From: CAIVAT01 sp964628215
GTDB lineage: Bacteria; Bacteroidota; Bacteroidia; Bacteroidales; FEN-979
Direction: 5' to 3'
Assembly (NCBI GenBank): GCA_964628215.1
Contig: CAZVNF010000001.1
Span: 8,555-72,554 of the forward strand
DNA length: 64,000 bases
The position numbers were made by a program, and so were the translations under genes. Within the stretch, counting starts at the first letter, position 1; each line of letters opens with the position of its first letter. This document shows, one piece after another, positions 54,822-63,702 of the stretch. The notes under the pieces are model-generated. The model worked only from the letters and a program-made list of their open reading frames with translations. It was not told where the DNA came from and searched no databases.

Positions 54822-54829
54822 TATATTTG
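54822..54829 (+). promoter_or_regulatory. Promoter -7 box TATATTTG of the terpenoid-type operon
   Basis: Exact TAnnTTTG match 28 nt before the ATG at 54857. The rest of 54613-54821 is AT-rich without a gene. Confidence 0.55.
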
Positions 54830-54832
54830 CGC

Positions 54833-54852
54833 CGGGTCAAAAAAAAGACCCG
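54833..54852 (+). promoter_or_regulatory. 5' leader hairpin CGGGTC-A8-GACCCG
   Basis: A 6-bp GC stem with a loop of eight A, filling the presumed leader between the -7 box and the ATG at 54857, with only 4 nt to the start codon. It would cover the place of the ribosome binding site. Confidence 0.5.
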
Positions 54853-54856
54853 AACC

Positions 54857-55237
54857 ATGATTTTAAAAAAGGCGCATACCCTCCTTATAGCATTGAGTGA
54901 ATCAGTTCCTCATACAGAAATGATCAACTCGCTGCGCACCAGCGAGTATAATCTTCTTGAATCAAAAACAGGCGGGGAAATTCTTCAAACACTTTGCGAA
55001 CATTCAGAGATTGATCTGATCATGATAACCGTTGATATTTCAGGAATGGATGGAATTGAAACCATTCTGGCAATAAGAAAACAGTATATAAAAATACCGA
55101 TCATCCTGCTTTTAAATCATGTAACCATTGAATCAGTGCGACTCGCTCAAAACATCGGTTGTAATGAGATCATACAAGCTCCGGTTGATCATAAAACCCT
55201 AGAAGCAATCATCCTGAAATATCTTCCAATTCCATAA
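54857..55237 (+). CDS. Degenerate receiver-domain protein
   Basis: A 126-residue single-domain protein with the response-regulator receiver fold. The phospho-acceptor position is kept as Asp60 in LIMITVDISGMDGIETI. The acidic pair that binds Mg2+ at the end of the first strand is replaced (LLIALSES), and the conserved Lys before the last helix is replaced by Gln in EIIQAPVDHKTL. It may act without normal phosphorylation. No output domain. First gene of the operon after a TATATTTG box; the outer membrane protein gene follows after 19 nt. Confidence 0.7.
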   Translation: MILKKAHTLLIALSESVPHTEMINSLRTSEYNLLESKTGGEILQTLCEHSEIDLIMITVDISGMDGIETILAIRKQYIKIPIILLLNHVTIESVRLAQNIGCNEIIQAPVDHKTLEAIILKYLPIP

Positions 55238-55256
55238 TACTTTATAACCATATTCC

Positions 55257-56078
55257 ATGAAACTCCCATTTTTAACAAAATCATTACGCTGTCTGGCTTT
55301 CGGTCTCATTTTCTTTTATACGCCGGTCATCGCCCAAAACGAAAAGGCAGCCTCCGACATGTCAGAGCTCGCCAAGCAATCGCAAAACCCTGTGGCAAAC
55401 ATGTATCAGTTGCCTGTCAGTTACTTAGGGGATTTTAATTCCGGGGTGACTAAAACCTACATTTCAACGGTTATGTTAAAACCAGTTATCCCGATTACAC
55501 TCTCCAAAAGTCTGTTATTTATTTTCAGGGCCATTATCCCGGTTACTTTCATGCCTTCACCAATTAATAAAACCGGATTAAGCGACATCCAGTTACAGTT
55601 TTATTTATCGCCTACCGGCAAATCAAAATTTATCTGGGGGATAGGCCCGATCGTTTCATTGCCTACAGGAGTTCCACCTGATATGTGTTCAGGGAAATGG
55701 ACAGCAGGACCGGGAGGGGCAGGATTGTGGATGTTAAAACATTGGGTAATAGGAGCGCTCATAACCCAGCGGTGGTCGTTTGCGGGCGCAAGTGATAAGT
55801 CGGACATTAGTCAATTGTACATTGATGCCTTCGCCAATTACAATTTCAAACACGGTTGGGCTTTGGGCTATACACCTGAAATCTATGTAAACTGGAACCA
55901 ACCTGACGATGCATGGAATCTGCCGGTAGGCCTGAATGTTTCAAAAGTCTTCAAGATCGGGAAACAGCCGCTTTCTGCCAATCTTGCCTACTTCTACAAT
56001 GTCGTTCGACCCGACGATTACCCTGATATGTATATCAAAGCGGGATTGACTTTCCTGTTTCCGAAAAAGGCAAAATAA
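55257..56078 (+). CDS. Outer membrane channel-like protein (Phenol_MetA_deg-like)
   Basis: A 273-residue exported protein with a signal peptide (to TPVIAQ) followed by a segment SELAKQSQNPVANMYQLPVS and alternating beta strands ending in an aromatic GLTFLFPKK, as in outer membrane beta-barrels. The sequence resembles the putative transporter group annotated as MetA-pathway of phenol degradation, thought to pass hydrophobic substrates. Similarity is at the pattern level only. Second member of the operon; with the gene at 56997 it may provide entry for a hydrophobic compound. Confidence 0.6.
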   Translation: MKLPFLTKSLRCLAFGLIFFYTPVIAQNEKAASDMSELAKQSQNPVANMYQLPVSYLGDFNSGVTKTYISTVMLKPVIPITLSKSLLFIFRAIIPVTFMPSPINKTGLSDIQLQFYLSPTGKSKFIWGIGPIVSLPTGVPPDMCSGKWTAGPGGAGLWMLKHWVIGALITQRWSFAGASDKSDISQLYIDAFANYNFKHGWALGYTPEIYVNWNQPDDAWNLPVGLNVSKVFKIGKQPLSANLAYFYNVVRPDDYPDMYIKAGLTFLFPKKAK

Positions 56079-56105
56079 TTTATTCATTTCTAAATCCAGA
56101 CACAT

Positions 56106-56984
56106 ATGAAACACATTGAAATACAAGATAATGAATGGTCTCCGAATGCTAACCTTTCAGTAATGACCAAAACCGACAAGCTCTGCATCGGAGCGTTCTT
56201 GTTTTTTTTATTGGTCTTCTTTTATATGTTTTGCCGGGAATTTCTTTCTCCGGTACTTGCACTTCCGGTTCTTCCCGGAGGGTCTTACGGTAAAATGTTA
56301 CCCCCTGTTATGTTTGCCCTCCTTTACCTTATTTATACCCGTGGATATAAAAGTACTCTATCCATGTTACTTTTTATTTGGGTTTATGGCTGGATAGCAG
56401 AAGAACTGAGTGTCCATACCGGTTTCCCATACGGGCATTACTATTACTCGGATGCGCTTGGCTATAAACTTGATGTAGTACCAATTACAATAGGAATCAA
56501 TTACCTGTGGCTCTTTATATTTCCTGCATTTTTTATCTCCAACCTCCTCGCCCAGGGAAGTTTTCTATTCATGGGTAAAGGTATAAAAGGACTGCTATTC
56601 ACCTCCCTGGTTGCAAGTATTGTCATTTCAGGCATTGATATGGTGGCTGACCCGCTGGATGCAACCAAAATGTCGGAATGGGTATGGACAAAGAACGCCT
56701 ATACCGGTTATTATGGCATTCCTTACATGAATTACCTGGGCTATGTCATTGTGATGACCCCGGCATTTTTTATTTATGGCCTTATTCAAAGGAAATTCAA
56801 AGCAAAACCCATTGGTCCCGTAAATATCTGGATCGCTTTTATTCCTCTGTTTTTCTATTTTCTCATCTTTCTCATGTACGGAGCACCGGCTCCCAGCGGA
56901 GTATTCCTGGTCGGTTGCTTTACAATGGTTTTTCCGCTGATCCTTTCAATAGATAAATTATTGAAGCAGTTCTCAACGAAATAA
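56106..56984 (+). CDS. CruF-like (DUF422) carotenoid/terpenoid membrane protein
   Basis: A 292-residue polytopic inner membrane protein with about eight hydrophobic segments and no signal peptide. Motifs of the DUF422/carotenoid biosynthesis (CruF) family are clear: WIAEELSVHTGFPYGHYYYS in the middle, GIDMVADPLDATKMSEWVW later, and GYYGIPYMNYLGY. CruF enzymes hydrate the terminal double bond of C40 and C50 carotenoids. No phytoene synthase or desaturase gene is in the window, so the substrate here may not be a carotenoid. Co-directional with and close to the LinD-like gene; 12 nt to the next. Confidence 0.78.
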   Translation: MKHIEIQDNEWSPNANLSVMTKTDKLCIGAFLFFLLVFFYMFCREFLSPVLALPVLPGGSYGKMLPPVMFALLYLIYTRGYKSTLSMLLFIWVYGWIAEELSVHTGFPYGHYYYSDALGYKLDVVPITIGINYLWLFIFPAFFISNLLAQGSFLFMGKGIKGLLFTSLVASIVISGIDMVADPLDATKMSEWVWTKNAYTGYYGIPYMNYLGYVIVMTPAFFIYGLIQRKFKAKPIGPVNIWIAFIPLFFYFLIFLMYGAPAPSGVFLVGCFTMVFPLILSIDKLLKQFSTK

Positions 56985-56996
56985 AAAAACAGATCT

Positions 56997-57929
56997 ATGG
57001 CATTTTTTAAGAGATTTACGGTATTCTTGGTTCTCCTGCTGTTTTGTCACCAGGTCATTCAGGCACAATATGGAAGAATTTACTCGAATGTTCCCCGTAA
57101 TGATAATTATTTCCAGTTGCATTATTACAATACGATCTCAAATTCATGGGCCGAACAAACCATACCGGCTGATAAAAACCAAAGCATCACCAACCTGGGA
57201 AGTTTATCATACACACGGGTCATGAATATTTTCGGACGTACCGGCGGTCCTGGTATCGTTATCCCATATTCAAGCATGCTGAGTTTCAACGAGGAAACAG
57301 ATACCATCACATACCGGGGCAGTGGCTTCGGTGATCCATCTTTCACCTTCGACTGCAATATATTTGGAGCACCATCCTTGAGGAAAACGGATTTTGACCA
57401 TCATGTCCCTGCCACTTATATGAGCGCCCATTATGTGATGAGTTTTCCGTTTGGTAGTTATAACAGCAGCAAGACAACCAATATCGGCTCAAACAGGTAC
57501 ACCTGCAAATTTGTACTTAACTACAGCATCACCACGATGAAAGGGAAAAACTGGATTGATATGTATGCCAATGTTAAATTATCCGGTAAAAACAATAGTT
57601 ACCTGGGAGATAAGACATTAAGCCAATCTCCGATTTATGGTTTTGAGATCCATTACAGTCAGGATATTCTTGAAAAATTACTCGGTAAGGGCTGCTGGTT
57701 CAACATTGGTGCCATCTACAGTGGTGGAGGAAAGGTCACGGTGGATGGCGTTACAGGAAATGATCAGCATTCTGTTAAAGGATGTGGGGCAGTTTCATTT
57801 CCAACCTGGAAACATGGTTCCATCATCGTCAGTTACAATGGCTCAGTGTGGGGAACCAATGGCTCACCAGTGACACATCAGTTGATTGTACAAATCAATT
57901 GCCCGTTTGTTTGTAAATCACAACAATAA
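56997..57929 (+). CDS. Secreted outer-membrane-type protein, unknown function
   Basis: A 310-residue protein with a clean signal peptide (to QVIQAQ) and then mainly beta strands rich in Tyr, Ser and Gly (YVMSFPFGSYNSSKTTNIGS; DMYANVKLSGKNNSYLG), ending in IVQINCPF. Likely an outer membrane beta-barrel related in style to the protein at 55257 and to the Phenol_MetA_deg group, though with low confidence. Sits 12 nt after the CruF-like gene and 11 nt before the LinD-like gene, so it belongs to the same transcript. Confidence 0.6.
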   Translation: MAFFKRFTVFLVLLLFCHQVIQAQYGRIYSNVPRNDNYFQLHYYNTISNSWAEQTIPADKNQSITNLGSLSYTRVMNIFGRTGGPGIVIPYSSMLSFNEETDTITYRGSGFGDPSFTFDCNIFGAPSLRKTDFDHHVPATYMSAHYVMSFPFGSYNSSKTTNIGSNRYTCKFVLNYSITTMKGKNWIDMYANVKLSGKNNSYLGDKTLSQSPIYGFEIHYSQDILEKLLGKGCWFNIGAIYSGGGKVTVDGVTGNDQHSVKGCGAVSFPTWKHGSIIVSYNGSVWGTNGSPVTHQLIVQINCPFVCKSQQ

Positions 57930-57940
57930 AAAAAATCCAT

Positions 57941-59638
57941 ATGGTAACATTTAAGTTAATAAGTAATTGCGCAATAGCAATTTACTTTATTTCCGGAATG
58001 TTTTGGTCCGATACATCCATCGCCCAAAATAATAAACCGGCAAAACCAGCATTAGCAATTAACCCCGATTCGTATGTTTCGGCATCCAAGGAAGAGTGGG
58101 GTCAGTTAATGTGGGATTTTAAACTCTTCAATCAGCCCCTGGATGAATTTGCAAATTTTGATGAACCCAATGATGCCGGTCTGGCAGCAAACCGTTTTAT
58201 TGATAATTATGCGGCATACTTTATTGCAGCTGAACAATACCACAAGTTTCCGGCATGGTCGGAAGCCATTCAACCTGTTTTGGACAGGGTAAATATGAAA
58301 TTGCTCGAGAAATTTTTGTGGAAATATTGGTCGGACGAAAGCATTGGTATTCCCAAATTTCAGCCCGATATGGATCAGACATTCCCTGCAACTGCCGACC
58401 CTGTCGGGTTTGCCAATATTATGTATTCGGGACATTTGTTATTCCAGATGAATCTTTATCAGTCGCTTTACCGCGACATGAAATGGGATAAACCGGGGTC
58501 GGTTGTGTTAAAATGGGATGATTACACACAATTTGTTTACGATAACAAGAAAATACAAGAGTTGATCACCATGCAATTTCTCAGCAATCCTGTTCCGGGA
58601 GTAGAATGTGAACGTAACGCTGTTTTCTCGGCCTGTAATCAGTTCCCTTTAAATGGGATGAAACTTTATGATGAAATGCATGGCACCCGTTATTTTGCTG
58701 CCGTTGCGCCATTGTATAAAAAATGGTTCGAAGATGTTTTTGTAGATCCTCAAACCTATAATATTGCCTGGTTTTATTTAATCAAACAAAAAATTGCCTT
58801 TTCCGAAAAGACGCCATATTATGGCAACAAGTCAGATTCATTGGAAAAGCAATTGGTTAACAAGGGGGTTGATTTTATCTCGGCAGGTAATGATGGTGCT
58901 GTTGGTACTTTTATGCATGCCTGGAACCCGGAACTGATCGAAAAAATATATCCTGCTTTAAAGAAAAAAGTCTTTTCCGTTGATGCAACCGGCCTGGCAA
59001 AATTGCACCAGGATGTATTTATCCAGGACGCTACCTATTCATATTTTACCTGCCTGGTAGCCGAAATGGGCGATGAACCAACAAAACAATTGCTGATACA
59101 AACAATGGACAGTATTTACCAGGGAGTTTGGCTGGATGGCACATACCATTATGCCTACAACGAAAATGCTGCGGGATTAAGTGTTGGATCGCCCGATGCA
59201 GCAAAGAAAACCGGAACAGCGATCAAGCCAAAGTGTTGTGAATCGCCGATGAAAAAAATGCAGGCGCCTCAATCAGATGTTTCCAACCAGGTGATTGGTC
59301 TTGCACGGGCATTGCCTAAAAACGGAATGTGGATGATGGTGAATAAACCCTTTGATGATTTACACTTTACCGAACCGGCATTAAGCGGAGTTGATGTTAA
59401 GAGTGTAATGATGAAAAGAGCCATCTACGACAGAACTCAGAAAGCGCTTATTGTTTCAACATTTTCAAATAAAACAGGGGTAGAAACAACCATTAAAGTG
59501 ATCAAGCTGAATCCTGCAAAAACGTATAACATATTTATCAACCAGGAATTTCATAAAGAAGTTAAAGGCATAACAGAAGAGGATATTAAAATGGACAGCA
59601 AAAAGAACTATGACATTGTCGTTGTAGAAAAATATTAA
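57941..59638 (+). CDS. Exported linalool dehydratase/isomerase family protein
   Basis: A 565-residue protein with a signal peptide (hydrophobic CAIAIYFISGMFW, cleavage near SIAQ), then an (alpha/alpha) barrel matching linalool dehydratase/isomerase (LinD) of Castellaniella defragrans. Matching blocks are ANIMYSGHLLFQMNLYQ (His165), then GVECERNAVFSACN with Cys223 and Cys232 at the nine-residue spacing of the LinD catalytic cysteines, KLYDEMHGTRYF, and TYSYFTCLVAEMGDEPT. LinD is itself periplasmic and interconverts geraniol, linalool and myrcene. This protein is about 190 residues longer, with a C-terminal beta extension (from about residue 440). Substrate unknown; a tertiary or allylic terpenoid alcohol is the guess. 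Confidence 0.85.
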   Translation: MVTFKLISNCAIAIYFISGMFWSDTSIAQNNKPAKPALAINPDSYVSASKEEWGQLMWDFKLFNQPLDEFANFDEPNDAGLAANRFIDNYAAYFIAAEQYHKFPAWSEAIQPVLDRVNMKLLEKFLWKYWSDESIGIPKFQPDMDQTFPATADPVGFANIMYSGHLLFQMNLYQSLYRDMKWDKPGSVVLKWDDYTQFVYDNKKIQELITMQFLSNPVPGVECERNAVFSACNQFPLNGMKLYDEMHGTRYFAAVAPLYKKWFEDVFVDPQTYNIAWFYLIKQKIAFSEKTPYYGNKSDSLEKQLVNKGVDFISAGNDGAVGTFMHAWNPELIEKIYPALKKKVFSVDATGLAKLHQDVFIQDATYSYFTCLVAEMGDEPTKQLLIQTMDSIYQGVWLDGTYHYAYNENAAGLSVGSPDAAKKTGTAIKPKCCESPMKKMQAPQSDVSNQVIGLARALPKNGMWMMVNKPFDDLHFTEPALSGVDVKSVMMKRAIYDRTQKALIVSTFSNKTGVETTIKVIKLNPAKTYNIFINQEFHKEVKGITEEDIKMDSKKNYDIVVVEKY

Positions 59639-59662
59639 CTCATTAACCTAAATAAATATTTT

Positions 59663-60964
59663 ATGAAAAAACTAATCATCACTTTCTATTTACTGGCCTC
59701 CATTGGCATGTTGTTCAACACGGGCTGTTCATCCCAGCCAAAAATCACCAAATTGGAAGCCACCCAAAAACTGGCAGAACTTAAAATGAAATACGATATC
59801 GCAAACACCCAGTGGTACGATATCTATACGCAAGGCTTGATCCCGGGTGCCGAAGAGGCTGGTAAGCTGATTTCACAGGCACAGAATGCGGTGGATTCGG
59901 GGGAGATGAAAAAGGCTGAAGAGTTGATCATTCAGGCCGATACGTTGCTGAAAACCTACACCATGGCCAACCTTCCCGATTACAGTCCTCCCACTCCGCT
60001 GGCCGATCCTGCCGATCATGGCAAGGTTCATAAGGCAACCCTCCAGGATCTCAGGGCCATGGAGTTCTATGGCGTTCCAAGATGGAATTACTGGTTCAAT
60101 TTTGTGGGTAAGGCCGATGACGGAACCCTTTACATGGCTTATGCCTACATCAACCACCATGGTACGGGAAAGATAACTCCGCCCATCGTGTTTGCCATGA
60201 GCACGAGCAAGGATCCGTCCAACATTCTGAAGGTGAAATTCACCGCTGAACCCACCCTGAAAGACACCAAAGATTCGCGGATCTGGATTGTGAAAGACGG
60301 TGATAAAACCTTAACCTACACCCTGACAGATGGCAAAGTGGGGATTAAATACGAATCAAAAGACCTTACAGTTGATGTGGCTTCGGTGATGCAATACTCT
60401 TTCTGGTATAACAAAAACGTGAACTCCGCCGAGATGATGCCGGGAGCCCCCATGGCGGGATTCGAAGAGACTGGCGCCGCTGAGGGTTACTTCCTTGTAA
60501 ATGGGCTGAAGATCGTGGTTAAAGGCTTTGGAGAATCTGAGAACCTCTTCTGCGGTGGCAAGGGGGTTGACTATCGCAGTGCACTGATCAAGTACGGTAA
60601 TGAATGGTGGGTGCCATTCCATACCGACCAGGCCCAGGGACTCATCTGTATGACAGGAAAATACAAGGATGCAGGACTTTTCCTCAATGGGAAATATGTG
60701 GTACCATCATCGGTTGAAGTTGTGCCGATCGAGGCAAACAAATCCTTTAAACTGAACATGAAAACTTCGGAAGGGGATCTGAACCTGATCATCACATGCT
60801 GGGGTTGGGACCCTCCCCTTTATGAACATTGGGCGACCTGCGAAGGAACTTTCAAAGAACAGAACCTGACCAACGGCTATGCCTGGCTGGAACATATCCC
60901 ACAAGGCGGGGTCAATGCAAGCCCACCGGTGGGAGGAAGACAAGGAATTCCTGAAAAACAATAA
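59663..60964 (+). CDS. Lipoprotein with CrtC/AttH-like (lipocalin-type) domain
   Basis: A 433-residue lipoprotein (lipobox FNTGC). A helical coiled segment (about 25-100, KLEATQKLAELKMKYDIANT) precedes a domain with PRWNYWFNFVGKADDGTLYM, AYINHHGTG, EWWVPFHTDQAQGL and a closing TNGYAWLEHIP. This pattern resembles the AttH/CrtC (carotenoid 1,2-hydratase, hydroxyneurosporene synthase) fold. The match is moderate and no catalytic residues can be named with certainty. In context it is the third protein with terpenoid-hydratase affinity in the operon. It lies 24 nt after the LinD-like gene. Confidence 0.55.
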   Translation: MKKLIITFYLLASIGMLFNTGCSSQPKITKLEATQKLAELKMKYDIANTQWYDIYTQGLIPGAEEAGKLISQAQNAVDSGEMKKAEELIIQADTLLKTYTMANLPDYSPPTPLADPADHGKVHKATLQDLRAMEFYGVPRWNYWFNFVGKADDGTLYMAYAYINHHGTGKITPPIVFAMSTSKDPSNILKVKFTAEPTLKDTKDSRIWIVKDGDKTLTYTLTDGKVGIKYESKDLTVDVASVMQYSFWYNKNVNSAEMMPGAPMAGFEETGAAEGYFLVNGLKIVVKGFGESENLFCGGKGVDYRSALIKYGNEWWVPFHTDQAQGLICMTGKYKDAGLFLNGKYVVPSSVEVVPIEANKSFKLNMKTSEGDLNLIITCWGWDPPLYEHWATCEGTFKEQNLTNGYAWLEHIPQGGVNASPPVGGRQGIPEKQ

Positions 60965-61005
60965 ATGAATCACTAAATCAGTAATTAATACTAAACCAAT
61001 ATCTT

Positions 61006-61698
61006 ATGAAAACAGCAAAAATTTATTTCGGTCTTCTGGCAGTCGTGGCTGCCTTTGTAATCACTTCGTGCGGTTCGCCGGTCACAATGACCAGTTGGAA
61101 GAACCCGGCAGACAATTCAAAAATCTCGAAAGTTATGATAATGCCCTTATTCGACAAACTAGATTACATTAAACCATTTGAACAGTCGATGGATGCCTAT
61201 TTAACTGCACAGGGGATGAAGGTGCTAGGGTCACTTGATATACTGAATCCAAATGTCAAATACGCGATTTCCGAAATCAAAAAGAAGTGCGACAGTCTGG
61301 GCGCTGATGCAATTTTGATATTCGTTTACAAAGGCACCGATAAATCAGAAAGTTACGTTCCTCCCACTACTTACACAACCGGTGGGTTTGGTGGCAACTG
61401 GGGTGGCGGATACTGGGGCGGTGGTTATTGGGGTGGCGGCTACGGCGGCGGTATTTATGGGGGAAGCGGCTTCGACGACGTCAGTACCGTAACGACTGGA
61501 GGCTACTGGACAACCACCTCCGTGGTAAACCTGAAAGCAAGTCTCTACACCAAGTCTGCGACGGATGCCGTATGGACCAGTGATATTACGGTAACCGACC
61601 CGAATTATGTGGACCAGTGTGCTACAACAATCGCAAAGGACATATATGCAGATTGGCAGAAAAATAATCTTTTGAAATATCCATCGGTAAAAAAATAA
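61006..61698 (+). CDS. Lipoprotein with Gly/Tyr/Trp repeat (DUF4136-like)
   Basis: A 230-residue lipoprotein (lipobox VITSC, Cys at about 22). The first half (TSWKNPADNSKISKVMIMPL onward, with a SLGADAILIFVYKG strand) resembles DUF4136-type lipoproteins. Residues about 130-155 are a low-complexity run of GGYWGGG units, and the C-terminus (ASLYTKSATDAVWTSDITVT) returns to the folded type. Function unknown; it may be an outer membrane accessory. Last member of the operon, 41 nt after the CrtC-like gene. Confidence 0.65.
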   Translation: MKTAKIYFGLLAVVAAFVITSCGSPVTMTSWKNPADNSKISKVMIMPLFDKLDYIKPFEQSMDAYLTAQGMKVLGSLDILNPNVKYAISEIKKKCDSLGADAILIFVYKGTDKSESYVPPTTYTTGGFGGNWGGGYWGGGYWGGGYGGGIYGGSGFDDVSTVTTGGYWTTTSVVNLKASLYTKSATDAVWTSDITVTDPNYVDQCATTIAKDIYADWQKNNLLKYPSVKK

Positions 61699-61905
61699 CG
61701 ACGGATTATCCATATTTTCAGCCCATTGGTCCTTCAATACCTTAATGGAATGGGGTATGAACCAGGTACATTGATATTGCCATACTCCTACGGCAATTTA
61801 CCACAATAGCGGTTTGACGCTGTTTTACACTTTTAGAAGGTGACGATTATATGTCAAATCCAAATGTCAAAGATGAATGAAAGCGTTTAATGCTACTGTA
61901 TACAT

Positions 61906-61933
61906 TGCATTGAGCTTTACTTCGCTCAATGCA
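61906..61933. other. Hairpin in the 325-base gap after the lipoprotein gene
   Basis: TGCATTGAGC pairs perfectly with GCTCAATGCA (10 bp) around an 8-nt loop; no T-run follows. The whole gap 61699-62024 shows no gene. A bidirectional terminator or a processed RNA element is possible. Confidence 0.45.
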
Positions 61934-62024
61934 AACACCTCAAACCAAATTTTCCGAACGTGAAATATCCCAGGCCTGAACTCAATTGAAAATTCATAAA
62001 AGACTAGCCCTCAAATCCAAAAAA

Positions 62025-63691
62025 ATGAAAAATAAAAAACCAATTTTCCGACTGCTGGTATTTATCTTCCCGGTATTAATTCAATTTTCCGCTTTCGCGC
62101 AAGGGGTAATAAAGGCAGAATCAGGCGCTCGCATCGTAAGTGAAGCAGGCAGTTACTGGGTGCTTGATAACGGTGGCTTTTCCCTTGGCAGCCCAACTGC
62201 AGCCACGCCGGTTACCATGGCCAATCTTAAAATCGAAGCTGATGCATCGCTTACCATCGGGCCGCTCAACTATCTTACGGTAACAGGCACTCTCTCTAAC
62301 AATGCCGGGAATAGCGGCCTGGTTGTAAGTTCCGATGCCACCGGCGACGGTTCGCTTATAAACGGCACGGCATCTGTGCCGGCTACTGCAAACCGCTAAT
62401 CACCGGAGCCTCTGCTGCATGGCATTTGCTCTCATCGCCGGTTGCAGCGCAATCTATCAGCGGTACTTTTACACCTGACCCATCCACATCGTACGACTTC
62501 TTTGCCTGGTACGAGCCAACCGGTGAATGGGTCAATTTTAAAAGCACTTCCGGCACTTCCTGGAATACGGCAAACGGGAGTGCCAATTTTTCAGCAGGGA
62601 AAGGTTATCTCATTGAATATCTGGCACTCAATCCAACAAAACAATTTCAGGGAAACCTGAACGCCGGAACAGTTTCGCCCGCGATTACAAAAAGCGGCAC
62701 AGGAGTTTATAAATCCTATAACCTGGCGGGGAACCCTTATCCTTCGGCCATCGACTGGAAAGCGACAAACGGATGGGACAGGAGCAAACTGGTTGAAAGT
62801 GGTGGCGGCTACCTTATGAGCATTTGGAACGATGCCTTAAGCACCGGCAATTATGGTGAATTCAACAGTGCACAACTCAGCGGAAGCGGAACAAACGGGG
62901 TGTCGCAGTATATTCCGGCAGGCCAGGGATTTATGGTAAAAGCGGCGTCAGTTGGCACACTGGGCATGACTGATGAAGTCAGGATACATGCAACTCAGGA
63001 ATACCTTAAATCAACCGATGCAATCGCCAATATTCTCCGCGTGAAGGTTGCCGGCAACGCAAATAACTGGTCCGATGAAATCATTGTTGAATTCGGACAC
63101 CAAACTGCTGATGGGGGTGCTGAGAAGATGTTCAGCTTTTACGAAACTGCGCCCAGCTTATACACCGTCAAGCCTGATGGCAATTATTCCATTGATTTCC
63201 GCGGGGAAGCCGGAGCTGTTACCATCCCGATGAGTTTTAAAGCAGGCGCCGATGGCAATTACACGCTCACTGCCAGCCAGCTGGTGTCGTTTACCTCATC
63301 CACGGCGATCACGCTCGAAGATAAAAAGCTGAATGCCACGCAAAACCTGGTTCAAAACCCGGTTTATACCTTTTCCTCTGCCAAAACTGATGAGGGTGCC
63401 CGTTTCCTGCTCCATTTTGGCGGCGCTTTCAGCATCAGTGAAAATGCAGGCCAGTTGCCGGTCACTGTTTATTCATCAGGCAATACAATCTGCATTGCCA
63501 GTAAATCGGGAAGTGTGATAAAAGGAGGGGTAACGGTTTACAACATGATCGGCCAGCCGGTGATGCAGCAGCCACTCGGTGAAAATCCGCTGACAAGGAT
63601 CAGCCTCAGCGGGGCAACAGGGTATTACCTCGTAAAGGTGGTAACCGGCGACCAGGTTTATTCGGTCAAGGTTTTTATTAACAAGTATTAA
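62025..63691 (+). pseudogene. T9SS-exported adhesin-like protein gene interrupted by a one-base frameshift
   Basis: The first frame (62025-62399) has a signal peptide (to FSAFAQ) and a repeat-like segment NLKIEADASLTIGPLNYLTV, and stops at TAA 62397. In the +2 frame the protein continues from 62399 as ITGASAAWHLLSSPVAAQ and goes on for about 430 residues to a T9SS sorting domain (LPVTVYSSGNTICIASKSGS to YSVKVFINKY). Restoring one base in CGC-TA(n)-ATC gives Arg-Tyr-Ile and one open frame of about 555 codons. Reads as a real mutation or as an assembly error. Similar proteins are surface proteins of unknown role in Bacteroidota. Confidence 0.82.
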
Positions 63692-63702
63692 AACGACAAA
63701 CA

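Noticed and set aside
61510..61700. Minus-strand frame opposite the Gly/Tyr/Trp-rich lipoprotein
   Set aside because: Its composition mirrors the repeat on the other strand; no start context or domain.
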